Assembly (NCBI GenBank): GCA_024280095.1 | Contig: JAJRQU010000150.1 | Coordinates: forward strand, 1 to 52,368 | Source: Alphaproteobacteria bacterium | GTDB lineage: Bacteria > Pseudomonadota > Alphaproteobacteria > Sphingomonadales > Emcibacteraceae | DNA length: 52,368 nucleotides | Reading direction: 5' to 3' | In this document: in pieces, positions 1 through 8,441 of the stretch | How the letters are laid out: each line of letters starts with the position of its first letter | How positions within the stretch are numbered: the first letter of the stretch is position 1 | The notes under the pieces: model-generated | The model's database searches: none | Told to the model about the DNA's origin: nothing | The model's input: only the letters and a program-made list of their open reading frames with translations | Program-made: the position numbers and the translations under genes

Positions 1-130
1 CAGCAGCGCCGCCAATCATCATTGCTTCCAAAGGCAAAGCCTTCAATACAGGTGCCATTTTACCCCCGGCAAGCACAAATCCACCGAAAACCATACACAT
101 GGTAAAAATTAAACCAATAATAACAAGCAT
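1..130 (-). CDS. motA: Flagellar motor stator protein MotA, N-terminal part (runs off the window)
   Basis: Reading the minus strand from the ATG at 130-128 gives MLVIIGLIFTMCMVFGGF and then FVLAGGKMAPVLKALPLEAMMIGGAA. This is the first transmembrane segment and following loop of MotA, the stator subunit that couples ion flow to flagellar rotation together with MotB. Only 43 codons are inside the window, so the cytoplasmic loop with the rotor-contacting charged residues is not visible. A GAGG lies about 11 nt upstream of the ATG. MotB is encoded 2.9 kb away on the opposite strand, so the two stator genes are not in one operon here. A MotA-like ExbB/TolQ protein is less likely, because the LAGGK...IGGAA pattern is characteristic of MotA. 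Confidence 0.8.
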   Translation of the reverse strand, partial: MLVIIGLIFTMCMVFGGFVLAGGKMAPVLKALPLEAMMIGGAA

Positions 131-297
131 ATTAACTGAAGCCTCTTTTAGCCTTATAAATTTCTTTGAGAACAGAAAATCTGTCCCTATTTGAGACAGT
201 TATAAGAAAAGGGTGTTAAAAAAGTCTTATTTTGGAGAAAATTTTAATTAAAATATTTTCATGAGGTAATCATCTGGAAAGCTCTATTAGGCTTTGG

Positions 298-1248
298 TTA
301 CATAAAGGTGCCGCTCATTTCGATAACATCTCCGCCAAAGCTAAGTTTATAACGGGCGATATCTGCGGCTTGCGTCGTATTAATCCCGCCAAAATCCAAT
401 GTTTCCACACCGGCTTGCTTTAGCTTAAGCATCATGCGCCATAGCAGCAGATTTAGCGCGCGGCATTTACGGCCTTCCTTCCCGTTCCAGCCAATATGGT
501 ATGTTGCAGACTTTCCATGACGCAAAATCAAAATGCCTGACATTGGTTTTTTTGGGGGAGAATTTTGTTCTTTTTTAACCGCAAACGCCGTAAACACCCC
601 CTGCCCCGGAAAATAAAGCTGACCGTAACTTTTGCTTAATTCTGCAGGGAGGCCCTGATATTTTTTTTCTTTTTGCTGACGATGCTCTTTTTTTAATAAC
701 CAATCCGCATGAAGGGCATTATGGTCACCAAGGATTACCTCAAAATCACTTTTTTCTGCCTTGCGAATATCTGTTCGGTTTTTGCCATACAGATTTTTCC
801 AAAGTTCGTCTTCTGACAACCTAAGGTCAATCAGAACCGTGGAATTTCCGGTTATGATCTCACGAAACCCCATGTCATCATATTTCTCTTCCCCGGTTTT
901 TTCTTCGGGACTAAAAGCAAAGAGATTAAATCTTTTTAGGGGATAACGCGCGCGAATATTTTGCAGAATTTCTTTCTTCTGAACTATGGTAATTTTTTTC
1001 AGCCAAACGGGCCCCTTGAGTAAAAAAGAAAACCGTAAAAAGTCCAAATAACGCCGCGTAATGATTTGACCAATTGCGATAACTTCGCCATTGTCACGGG
1101 CAACGAACCTGCTCACCTCGCGATTATTTTTCTCAAATATCGCGCCGTAGGCCCAGGCCTGTTGAAAAGCACAGTGATCAGCCCGATTTAACAAAATATC
1201 CCATTCTTTCCGGGATATGCCATTCCAATTGATATTAATTTGTGACAT
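298..1248 (-). CDS. FemAB/BioF2-like GNAT-fold transferase
   Basis: A 316-residue soluble protein that resembles the FemAB/lipid II:glycyl transferase and BioF2-like acyltransferase superfamily, whose members use double GNAT folds to transfer aminoacyl or acyl groups. Supporting stretches are the N-terminal CAFQQAWAYGAIF, the middle LWKNLYGKNRTDIRKAEKS (the N-R-x-x-I-R-K-A pattern of this group) and the C-terminal TYHIGWNGK around residue 249 followed by LDFGGI near 285. No signal peptide or membrane segment is seen. In Gram-negatives these proteins are usually linked to exopolysaccharide or lipid modification rather than to peptide bridges. The substrate cannot be told from sequence, and the neighbours (motA and a small membrane protein) do not help. 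The gene is transcribed toward motA. Confidence 0.7.
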   Translation of the reverse strand: MSQININWNGISRKEWDILLNRADHCAFQQAWAYGAIFEKNNREVSRFVARDNGEVIAIGQIITRRYLDFLRFSFLLKGPVWLKKITIVQKKEILQNIRARYPLKRFNLFAFSPEEKTGEEKYDDMGFREIITGNSTVLIDLRLSEDELWKNLYGKNRTDIRKAEKSDFEVILGDHNALHADWLLKKEHRQQKEKKYQGLPAELSKSYGQLYFPGQGVFTAFAVKKEQNSPPKKPMSGILILRHGKSATYHIGWNGKEGRKCRALNLLLWRMMLKLKQAGVETLDFGGINTTQAADIARYKLSFGGDVIEMSGTFM

Positions 1249-1327
1249 CTTTTCTTTATATTAACCATAAAAGCTATATGAATAGTCACAGGTTACAGAT
1301 TTTAAAATTAAATTAAACGGTTATTCT

Positions 1328-1528
1328 ATGTTTGGCAGAAAAAAAATTATACAAGCTGTTATGGGCTATGAAATTTCACCGCCTAAAACCACTAAATGGG
1401 CCTATTATTATATCCTTAAATATATCGCCCTGCCCATTTGTTTGATTTTAACAGGAATGGACATCATTCTATATTTCTTCTTTAAATATGCCTTTAATAG
1501 CTGTTACGGCGTTTTCTGCCTTATTTAA
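1328..1528 (+). CDS. Small conserved-looking membrane protein (hypothetical)
   Basis: A 66-residue ORF divergent from the FemAB-like gene. It begins MFGRKKIIQAVMGYEISPPK, has a tryptophan/tyrosine-rich amphipathic stretch (TTKWAYYYILKYIA), then one strongly hydrophobic helix (about residues 32-53), and ends CYGVFCLI. Codon choice resembles the neighbouring genes and no longer ORF lies on the opposite strand, which argues that it is real. The basic N-terminus suggests an N-in inner-membrane protein. No clear Shine-Dalgarno is visible. I do not recognise a function. It precedes threonine ammonia-lyase by 114 bp and could be co-transcribed with it. Confidence 0.55.
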   Translation: MFGRKKIIQAVMGYEISPPKTTKWAYYYILKYIALPICLILTGMDIILYFFFKYAFNSCYGVFCLI

Positions 1529-1642
1529 TCAGGATGTGATTTGGCGTTAATATCACCATATTGCAAATTATTTTGGACTTTCCCCCTTAAAAACAATATA
1601 TCATGCAGAAAATGAACCATTTTTACTATTAAGTTCGGACTG

Positions 1643-2878
1643 ATGATGAATAAAACGACGCATTCGGTAACATTCGAAGATATTCAAAAAGCGGAGAAGG
1701 CTTTAAAAGGGGCCATCATAGCGACGCCTTTGAATAAATCTATTACCCTCTCTAAATTGACCGGTGCTGAAATTTACCTGAAATTCGAAAACCTCCAATT
1801 TACCGCATCCTTTAAAGAACGCGGTGCCTTGAATAAGTTAACCAATTTAACAGATGAACAAAAGCATAACGGAGTCATTGCGGCCTCGGCGGGAAATCAT
1901 GCGCAAGGGGTTGCTTACCATGGCAGTCGTTTGGAAATTCCAACCACAATTGTTATGCCCGTCAACACGCCTTTTGTTAAGGTGCGCCAGACGGAGGAAT
2001 ATGGGGCAAATGTTATACTTTTTGGCGAGCGTTTCGACGATACTGCCGCGCAGGCCGAAAAAATTGCCGAAGAGCAAAATTTGACATTGGTTCATCCTTT
2101 TGATGATCTGGACGTTATTGCCGGACAGGGTACCATTGGGCTTGAATTAATGGCGGCCTGCCCCGATCTTGATATTATTCTGGTTCCTGTGGGCGGCGGC
2201 GGCTTGATTTCCGGCGTTGCTCTGGCCGCAAAACATCTTAACCCGCAGATAAAAATCATTGGTGTTCAGGCTGAACGTTTCCCCTCCCTTCACCGCGCCC
2301 TTAACAATTACGACTATCAACAGCAAGGCTCTACATTAGCCGAAGGGATCGCGGTTAAAAACATTGGCCGCAAAACTTATCCAATATGTAAAGATTTAAT
2401 GGATGATATGTTGCTGGTCTCTGAAGATGCCTTGGAAGAAGCCGTTTGTTTATTAATGACTATTGAAAAAACGGTGCCTGAGGGGGCCGGCGCGGCACCG
2501 CTTGCTGCCGTCATCAGCAATCCTGAAATTTTTAAAGATAAAAAAGTTGCCCTGATTATCAGCGGCGGCAATATCGACCCCCGCCTGCTCGCCTCGCTGC
2601 TTATGCGCGGCTTGGTTCGGGAAGGCCGAATCACACGATTACGCATTGTTTTACTTGATGTTCCGGGCGCGTTGGCTCAGATCACGGAAATCATTGGCGG
2701 CCTTGGCGGTAATATCATTGATGTATCTCATCACCGGTTATTCACGGAGCTGCCTGCCAAGGAAACTTATTCCAACGTCACCCTAGAAACACGGGACAGA
2801 GAGAATTTGCAGGATATCCTGAATGGCCTGCGATCTGCGGGTTTTACCGTTCATGTTAACCGTTCTTCTGATTTATAG
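1643..2878 (+). CDS. ilvA: Threonine ammonia-lyase (biosynthetic type with ACT domain)
   Basis: A PLP-dependent enzyme that deaminates threonine to 2-oxobutanoate, the first step toward isoleucine. The fold-type II core spans about residues 10-325, with the Schiff-base lysine in TASFKERGA (K58), the substrate loop SAGNHAQG (82-89) and the phosphate-binding glycine loop PVGGGGLISG (182-191). A single C-terminal ACT-like domain (about 335-410, starting LRIVLLDVPGALAQI) probably carries allosteric control. At 411 aa it matches the short ACT-containing class rather than the roughly 515-aa E. coli IlvA with two regulatory domains. Two adjacent ATG codons (1643 and 1646) could each serve as start. 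It stands alone between the small membrane protein and motB. Confidence 0.92.
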   Translation: MMNKTTHSVTFEDIQKAEKALKGAIIATPLNKSITLSKLTGAEIYLKFENLQFTASFKERGALNKLTNLTDEQKHNGVIAASAGNHAQGVAYHGSRLEIPTTIVMPVNTPFVKVRQTEEYGANVILFGERFDDTAAQAEKIAEEQNLTLVHPFDDLDVIAGQGTIGLELMAACPDLDIILVPVGGGGLISGVALAAKHLNPQIKIIGVQAERFPSLHRALNNYDYQQQGSTLAEGIAVKNIGRKTYPICKDLMDDMLLVSEDALEEAVCLLMTIEKTVPEGAGAAPLAAVISNPEIFKDKKVALIISGGNIDPRLLASLLMRGLVREGRITRLRIVLLDVPGALAQITEIIGGLGGNIIDVSHHRLFTELPAKETYSNVTLETRDRENLQDILNGLRSAGFTVHVNRSSDL

Positions 2879-2984
2879 TTAGCCTTCTTCTGATTATAGT
2901 TAACGAGCTAACATTATGTTAACCTTAGGGCCGCATTATACTTTCTAAAGACCTTGAAATCAGAAAAGTAAATGGTGACTAAAA

Positions 2985-3863
2985 ATGGCGGATGATGCTC
3001 GCCCGATAATTATTAAACGTATTAAAAAAGTATCCGGCGGTGCTCATGGCGGTGCCTGGAAAGTGGCCTATGCCGATTTTGTTACGGCAATGATGGCCTT
3101 TTTTATGCTGTTATGGTTGCTGAATGCCACTTCTAAAGAACAAAAAGAAGGGCTGGCAGAGTATTTTACGCCAACGACCGCATCAACCAGTTCATCATCA
3201 GGTTCTGACGGTATTCTTGGCGGTGTTTCCCTGAATTCAGATGGGGCGCAGGCGAGCGCCATAACCGTATCAATCCCGGCAACAGAAGAAGTCGCCCCTA
3301 AAGAATCAGACGAAGAAGAAACTGTCTCCGAAGAAGAAAAATTTGCGGCAATGGTGGCTAAAAAAGAACAGGCATATTTTGAACAAATGTCAGAAGAAAT
3401 CAAGGTTGCTATTCAGGACTCCCCCGAATTATCCAAATTACAAGATCAAATTCTTCTGGATATTACCGAAGATGGTATGCGCATTCAATTGGTCGATAAA
3501 GACAACCGCGCTATGTTTCGATCAGGATCCGCAGAACTATATAATTACGCCGAAAAGATGATTCGTACCGTTGCAGCTATTGTGGTCAAAATGCCAAACC
3601 GTATTTCTATTACCGGCCATACGGACGCCGCACCTTTTACAAGCAGGAAAAATTACAGCAATTGGGAACTTAGTGCGGATAGAGCCAATGCGACACGCCG
3701 CGTGTTAACTGCGGCAAATGTGTCTGTCAACCGGGTCGCCGAAGTCCTCGGCAAAGCGTCCACGGAACCTTTGCTTCCTGACCGCCCTATGCGCGCAGAG
3801 AACAGGCGCATTACCATATTGCTTCTTAGGGAATCACCCTCACTTCCTGCCGACTTTATGTAG
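2985..3863 (+). CDS. motB: Flagellar motor stator protein MotB
   Basis: The peptidoglycan-anchoring stator subunit of the flagellar motor. The basic N-terminus (IIIKRIKKVSGGAHGGAWKV) is followed by the single transmembrane helix YADFVTAMMAFFMLLWLLNA. This helix contains the essential proton-binding aspartate at D31 in the YADF motif. A low-complexity Ser/Glu-rich linker (about residues 55-125) leads to the periplasmic OmpA-like domain (about 160-285), recognised by SITGHTDAAPF and NWELSADRANATRRVL. The length of 292 aa is normal. It is transcribed alone, with its own terminator immediately downstream, and is separated from motA, which reads out of the window on the other strand. Confidence 0.93.
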   Translation: MADDARPIIIKRIKKVSGGAHGGAWKVAYADFVTAMMAFFMLLWLLNATSKEQKEGLAEYFTPTTASTSSSSGSDGILGGVSLNSDGAQASAITVSIPATEEVAPKESDEEETVSEEEKFAAMVAKKEQAYFEQMSEEIKVAIQDSPELSKLQDQILLDITEDGMRIQLVDKDNRAMFRSGSAELYNYAEKMIRTVAAIVVKMPNRISITGHTDAAPFTSRKNYSNWELSADRANATRRVLTAANVSVNRVAEVLGKASTEPLLPDRPMRAENRRITILLLRESPSLPADFM

Positions 3864-3873
3864 AGTCAGGACC

Positions 3874-3901
3874 CTAGAAGTATTCACTTTTAGTTTTTTT
3901 T
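3874..3901 (+). terminator. Rho-independent terminator after motB
   Basis: Arms CTAGAAGT (3874-3881) and ACTTTTAG (3886-3893) form an 8-bp stem with one G-U pair and a 4-nt ATTC loop. Eight T residues (3894-3901) follow directly. The hairpin starts 10 nt after the motB stop codon. Confidence 0.75.
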
Positions 3902-4000
3902 CAGAGACAGCGCAATTCACCCTTGCTATTATGTAGTAAGCATTCAAAATACATTGATAATATGTTATTTTGTTAAAGGGTAATTCTGGGAATATTTTCT

Positions 4001-5857
4001 ATGGAACTGTTGCAATCTTCGGTCCAGATGTGGGCAACATTTGCGGTTATTCTCGGCGCTATTATTTTCTATGCCATGGATCGTTTCGCCATGGAAGTCA
4101 CCTCACTCGGCACCATATCTATCCTGCTATTGCTGTTTCATTTTATGCCTGTCACAGATGCGAGCGGGACAAGCATCCTTGACTTGAAAACCTTGTTTTC
4201 CGGTTTTGCCGATCCTGCCCTGATCACCATACTGGCGCTGCTGGTCATTGGACAGGGCATGGTTCAAACAGGCGCATTAGAAACGCCGGCTCAGCACATA
4301 GTCCGGCAGGGCATGCTCTATCCCCGAAGGGTTATTTTAGCTTGTTTCATCGCCGTTATGGTGATTAGTGCCCTCCTGAATAATACGCCGGTTGTGGTGA
4401 TTTTTATTCCCATCATGATCACCCTGATGGACAAGATGAATAAATCTGCGGGTTTGGTCCTGATGCCGCTGAGTTTTGTGGCAATTTTAGGGGGAATGAC
4501 CACATTAATCGGCTCGAGCACGAACCTTCTTGTGGCCGGAAGTTATAAAAGTCATACGGGGCTTGATATTGGATTTTTTGATTTCACAATTCCCGGGCTG
4601 TTTCTGGCATCTTTGGGATTATTATATGTGGTTTTCATCGCCCCTCTCATTCTGCCCAAGAAACTCTCCACAACGAATGACAGCACCAAATTTATCACCG
4701 GCAAGCAATTCATTGTTCAGCTTGACCTGATTGATGGAAATTCCCTGCTTGGAAAAAAATCAATTGCCGGCATGTTTCCCGACTTATCCCGTATGACGGT
4801 TCGGCTGGTACAAAGAGGCCTTAAAACTTATTTGCCGCCGTTTGACGATATTACATTTCAAGAAGGCGATTCAATCATTCTTGCGACAACACGGGCCATT
4901 TTAAGTGAAAAAATATCCAAGAACCCCTCCTTGCTCAAGGGTATTTTGACGCTGCCGGATCAAGATGACCAAGAGACCTTAACAAATCAGGAGGTCGCGC
5001 GCGGGCAAAAAATATCAGAGGTTATTGTGGCCCCTGCCTCTCGCCTTGATGGCCGTACACTTGAACAAATCGGCTATCATTTACAGGGCGGCTGCAAAAT
5101 ATTAGGTATTCAGCGCAGGTCACGCATGATACGAACATCCCTGAATGACATCAGGTTGGAAGCCGGCGACATTTTATTAGTGGTCGGGTCCAGCAGCCAA
5201 ATTAATTCCCTAAGAATGAATAAAGACGTTTTGCTGATGGAATGGTCCACACGTGAAGTCCCCATTAAATCGGATAGTTGGAAGGCGCTGGGTATTTTCA
5301 TCGGCGTTGTTGCACTGGCGTCTACGGGCATTGTCCCAATCCCCATTACGGCAACATGCGGTGCCTTTCTTATGATCGCCATGGGCTGCCTGAATATCCG
5401 GCAAGCGAGCCGTGCGGTAGATCGGCGGATTTTCCTGCTTATCGGTGCGGCCATAGCCATGGGCACTTCCCTGCAGGCAACGGGCGGAGCGTCCTACCTT
5501 GCAGAAGGTTTACTCATCATACTGGAGGGATCCAGCGTCGCCATTATCCTGTCTGCATTTTTTCTGTTGATTGCAATTCTAACCAACCTGTTAAGCAATA
5601 ATGCAACGGCTGTACTCTTTACGCCCATCGCCATTAACATTGCCAATCAACTGGGTGTCGACCCCATGATATTTGTCACAGCAGTGATTTTTGCGGCAAA
5701 CTGTTCCTTTGCCACCCCTATGGGCTATCAAACGAATCTTTTGGTTATGGGCCCTGGCAATTATAAATTCAAAGATTTTATGAAAGTTGGTGTGCCTTTA
5801 ATTATTCTTTTATGGATAGGCTATTCTCTATTTGCGCCCTGGTATTATAATTTGTAA
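4001..5857 (+). CDS. SLC13 (DASS/CitMHS-type) family transporter with two RCK_C domains
   Basis: A 618-residue inner-membrane carrier of the ArsB/NhaD/SLC13 superfamily. The N-terminal half has membrane segments to about residue 225 with the conserved hairpin LLNNTPVVVIFIPIM and the STNLLVAGSY loop. Two cytoplasmic TrkA-C/RCK_C-like domains follow (about 235-305 and 335-410; note VVAPASRLDGRTLEQIG and RLEAGDILLVVG). The second membrane half holds the repeat motifs NLLSNNATAVLFTPIA and ATPMGYQTNLLVMGPG. Homologues in this architecture are usually annotated as putative sulfate or dicarboxylate sodium symporters; the substrate here is not determinable. The RCK_C pair suggests ligand or nucleotide control. 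It is a single gene, with a possible AT-rich hairpin overlapping its stop codon. Confidence 0.85.
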   Translation: MELLQSSVQMWATFAVILGAIIFYAMDRFAMEVTSLGTISILLLLFHFMPVTDASGTSILDLKTLFSGFADPALITILALLVIGQGMVQTGALETPAQHIVRQGMLYPRRVILACFIAVMVISALLNNTPVVVIFIPIMITLMDKMNKSAGLVLMPLSFVAILGGMTTLIGSSTNLLVAGSYKSHTGLDIGFFDFTIPGLFLASLGLLYVVFIAPLILPKKLSTTNDSTKFITGKQFIVQLDLIDGNSLLGKKSIAGMFPDLSRMTVRLVQRGLKTYLPPFDDITFQEGDSIILATTRAILSEKISKNPSLLKGILTLPDQDDQETLTNQEVARGQKISEVIVAPASRLDGRTLEQIGYHLQGGCKILGIQRRSRMIRTSLNDIRLEAGDILLVVGSSSQINSLRMNKDVLLMEWSTREVPIKSDSWKALGIFIGVVALASTGIVPIPITATCGAFLMIAMGCLNIRQASRAVDRRIFLLIGAAIAMGTSLQATGGASYLAEGLLIILEGSSVAIILSAFFLLIAILTNLLSNNATAVLFTPIAINIANQLGVDPMIFVTAVIFAANCSFATPMGYQTNLLVMGPGNYKFKDFMKVGVPLIILLWIGYSLFAPWYYNL

Positions 5858-5887
5858 ATAAGACTTTAAAATTTTAGAGTTTATTTA
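5855..5887 (+). terminator. AT-rich hairpin overlapping the SLC13 stop codon
   Basis: TAAATAA (beginning with the stop codon) pairs with TTATTTA 26 nt downstream. Inside lie ACT/AGT and the palindrome TAAAATTTTA, with one bulge and one mismatch. No T-run follows, so this may be an mRNA 3'-end stabilising structure or a weak terminator. Confidence 0.3.
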
Positions 5888-5941
5888 CTTTCACCCAATA
5901 ACATAAAATCCGTTTTAACTATCTTTTCAGAAAGATGAAAT

Positions 5942-6688
5942 GTGACCAACCAATCTTCACAATTTCCACGGTTTTATGTGACCGCGCCTACCATATGCCC
6001 TTATCTCGAAGGTAAAATGGAACGAAAGATTTTTACAGAACTTAAAGAAATTGATCCGGACGGACTGCATGAATCTCTTGCCAGGATTGGTTTTCGCCGT
6101 AGTCAGGATATAGCCTACCGACCAAGCTGCGATGATTGTACAGAATGTAAATCTGTACGCATTCCTGCTTTATCCTTTAGACCAAGCCGCACGCAAAGCC
6201 GTCTCATAAAGTTGAATGATGACCTGATCATACAAAAAATGCCCAATATAGCGACCCATGAGCATTACGATCTTTTGAGCAAATATCTGGCCGAAAGACA
6301 TGGCGGCGGCGGTATGTCAAACATGACATTTGAAGAATATGCCAACATGGTAGAAGCCAGCCCGGTCAATAGTTGCCTTATGGAATATAGATTGCCCGCA
6401 AGCGGCGATGAAATAATCGGCAAGCTTGTTGCTGTGACCCTGACAGATATCATGACCGGCAGCTTGTCTCTGGTCTATAGCTTTTTTGATATAGCTACTC
6501 AATATAATAAGAGAAGCCTTGGAACATATATAATATTGGATCATGTGGCGCGGGCAAGATTGCTCGATCTAAAATATGTTTATTTAGGATATTGGGTGCA
6601 GAATAGCCCCAAGATGGCCTATAAAAAAAACTTCAGACCTTTGGAAATTCTTCACCCGGAAGGCTGGTTTTTAACTGAAAAACCATAA
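5942..6688 (+). CDS. bpt: Aspartate/glutamate leucyl-tRNA-protein transferase (Bpt)
   Basis: An ATE1-family aminoacyl-tRNA-protein transferase that adds leucine to proteins with N-terminal Asp or Glu, feeding the N-end rule pathway. The family's N-terminal cysteine pattern is present: TICPYLEGK (C19) and SCDDCTECKSVRIP (C63, C66, C69). The C-terminal GNAT-like domain has LTDIMTGSLSLVYSFFD, RSLGTYIILDHV and YLGYWVQNSPKMAYKKNFRP. The length of 248 aa is typical for bacterial Bpt. The start is GTG: an overlapping ATG at 5940 is out of frame and meets a stop at once. The gene stands alone, and the TRAP operon begins 100 bp downstream. Confidence 0.92.
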   Translation: MTNQSSQFPRFYVTAPTICPYLEGKMERKIFTELKEIDPDGLHESLARIGFRRSQDIAYRPSCDDCTECKSVRIPALSFRPSRTQSRLIKLNDDLIIQKMPNIATHEHYDLLSKYLAERHGGGGMSNMTFEEYANMVEASPVNSCLMEYRLPASGDEIIGKLVAVTLTDIMTGSLSLVYSFFDIATQYNKRSLGTYIILDHVARARLLDLKYVYLGYWVQNSPKMAYKKNFRPLEILHPEGWFLTEKP

Positions 6689-6722
6689 GCCGGGAATTCC
6701 TGTCATTTGCCTTTCTGTATGC

Positions 6723-6759
6723 TTGCCTTTACAGGCAGTATAATTATACTGCCTGTAAA
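6723..6759 (+). promoter_or_regulatory. TRAP operon promoter overlapping a perfect 32-bp palindrome
   Basis: TTTACAGGCAGTATAA (6728-6743) is followed directly by its exact reverse complement (6744-6759), a gapless palindrome. A candidate promoter lies across it: TTGCCT at 6723-6728, a 16-nt spacer, then TATACT at 6745-6750. No T-run follows on either strand, so an operator for a dimeric regulator of the downstream transporter is more likely than a terminator, though a bpt 3'-end hairpin is possible. Confidence 0.55.
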
Positions 6760-6788
6760 AATATATATAGAAAATAAGGGCGGCCCAA

Positions 6789-7895
6789 ATGAAACGACGT
6801 ATCTTTCTTAAAACAACCGCAGCAGCCTCCGTTGGTGCCCTATCAGCAGCCGGTCTGTCGGCACCTGCTATCGCCTCTGGGAAAATTAAATTAAAAATGG
6901 TCACAACCTGGCCAAAAAACTTTCCGGGCGTTGGCACACGTGCCGTGGAATATGCCAGAGATATCGGAAAAGCCACAGACGGGCGCATAAAAATAAAGGT
7001 CTTTGCCGCCAATGAATTGGTTCCTGCTCTTGGCGCGTTCGATGCGGTTCAGGGCGGAAAAGCTGACATTTATCATGGGCCGGAATATTATTGGCAGGGA
7101 AAACACAAGGGCTTTTCTTTTTTTACCGCGACCCCCTTTGGCCTTACGGCCACGGAACTCAGTCAATGGATAAATTATGGCGGCGGGCAGGCTCTGTGGG
7201 ATGAGCTATCTGCTCCCTTTAACATCAAAGCCCTGCTTTGCGCGACAACTGGCGTGCAGATGGGCGGCTGGTATAAAAAAGAAATTAATGAGCTTCAGGA
7301 TTTTAACGGCCTTAGAATTCGCATGCCGGGCCTTGGCGGCGAGGTTTTGAAACGTCTGGGCGCAACGACTGTTACCAAAGCCGGCGGCGAAATATATCTG
7401 GCCCTTAGTCAGGGTAATATAGATGCCGCAGAATGGATTGGGCCGTGGAATGATATGGCCTTCGGCTTTCAAAATATTACCAAATTTTATTACACCTCTG
7501 CCTTCCATGAACCTGGGGCCGGACTTGCTGCCGGATTTAACCTTGATGTCTGGAACAGCCTTAGTCCATCAGATCAGGCGATTATAACCGCCGTTTCCGG
7601 TGATCATTATCAAAAATCCTACGCAGAATTTAACGCGCGCAATGCCGTATCTTTGCGCACCCTTGTCGATCAACATGATGTACAGATCAAAGTGTTTTCT
7701 GATGAAATAATGGATAAATTGATCCATGTTTCCGATGACCTCATGCAGGAGGTTGCCCAAACCGATGACCTTACCAAGCGTATTTACAACAGCTATATGG
7801 ATACACGCAGAAATGCCATGGAATGGGGCGCTATTGGCGAAGAACCTTACTTAAAAGCCAGAAGGTTATATAAAAACTTTGGCAAGAAAATCTAG
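6789..7895 (+). CDS. TRAP transporter substrate-binding protein (DctP/TakP-like), Tat signal
   Basis: The periplasmic solute receptor of a tripartite ATP-independent transporter. The N-terminus MKRRIFLKTTAAASVGALSA carries a twin-arginine motif (KRRIFLK) and an Ala-rich hydrophobic segment ending near SAPAIASG, so export by Tat is expected. The mature part is a DctP-family protein of normal size (368 aa). Motifs include VQMGGWYKKEINELQDFNGLRIR, which holds the conserved arginine for the substrate carboxylate, and LSQGNIDAAEWIGPWND. The GGW and AEWIGP pattern resembles TakP-type receptors for alpha-keto acids such as pyruvate, so a 2-oxo acid is a reasonable but unproven guess. AAGGG precedes the ATG. 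The permease genes follow directly. Confidence 0.9.
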   Translation: MKRRIFLKTTAAASVGALSAAGLSAPAIASGKIKLKMVTTWPKNFPGVGTRAVEYARDIGKATDGRIKIKVFAANELVPALGAFDAVQGGKADIYHGPEYYWQGKHKGFSFFTATPFGLTATELSQWINYGGGQALWDELSAPFNIKALLCATTGVQMGGWYKKEINELQDFNGLRIRMPGLGGEVLKRLGATTVTKAGGEIYLALSQGNIDAAEWIGPWNDMAFGFQNITKFYYTSAFHEPGAGLAAGFNLDVWNSLSPSDQAIITAVSGDHYQKSYAEFNARNAVSLRTLVDQHDVQIKVFSDEIMDKLIHVSDDLMQEVAQTDDLTKRIYNSYMDTRRNAMEWGAIGEEPYLKARRLYKNFGKKI

Positions 7896-7898
7896 GTC

Positions 7899-8441
7899 TT
7901 GGTCAAGTTTCTGAAACATATAACCCACAAAATTGATCAGTTCAGCGAATGGACAGGCCGCGTGATCTCATGGCTGACCTTGTTTCTTGTTCTGATGCAA
8001 TTTGCCATCGTTCTTGGTCATTATATTTTTCGAGAAGGTGCCATATTCCTTCAGGAAAGCCTTTTATATGCGCACAGCATGGTTTTTTTGGGAGCAGCGG
8101 CCTATACCCTTCTTCATAATGGTCATGTCAGAGTAGATGTTTTTTACAATCGGTTTCCGGAAAAAACCAAAGCCTGGATCAACTTGATCGGCTGCGCATT
8201 TTTTCTATTTCCCATCACTGCTGTGATCACATGGATGGCATGGCCTTATGTGACGTCATCTTGGGAGGTTTTTGAAGGTTCCATCGAATCCAGCGGCATT
8301 CAAGTGGTCTATCTCTTGAAAAGTATGATATTGTTTTTTTCCATCACATTGTTTTTACAAGGTTTTTCCTTATTTCTTCATTCCATACTCACCATATTGA
8401 ATGTTGAACATCTGACCGAAGACAGACCGGAGCTATTGTGA
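7899..8441 (+). CDS. TRAP transporter small permease (DctQ)
   Basis: A 180-residue membrane protein with four hydrophobic helices, the size and topology of DctQ small subunits, which brace the large permease in the inner membrane. Typical DctQ features are the early WTGRVISWLTLFLVLMQFAIV helix, the FLQESLLYAHSMVFLGAAAYTL segment and GHVRVDVFYNRFPEKTKAWI. Translation appears to begin at TTG 7899, three bases after the receptor stop codon. No ATG or GTG occurs in frame before the first helix, so expression is probably coupled to the upstream gene. The 3' end overlaps the DctM start. Confidence 0.88.
   Translation: MVKFLKHITHKIDQFSEWTGRVISWLTLFLVLMQFAIVLGHYIFREGAIFLQESLLYAHSMVFLGAAAYTLLHNGHVRVDVFYNRFPEKTKAWINLIGCAFFLFPITAVITWMAWPYVTSSWEVFEGSIESSGIQVVYLLKSMILFFSITLFLQGFSLFLHSILTILNVEHLTEDRPELL

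Noticed and set aside
241-254. Palindrome ATTTTAATTAAAAT upstream of motA
   Set aside because: It is purely A/T in a very AT-rich spacer, so chance symmetry is likely. No T-run or promoter spacing supports a role.
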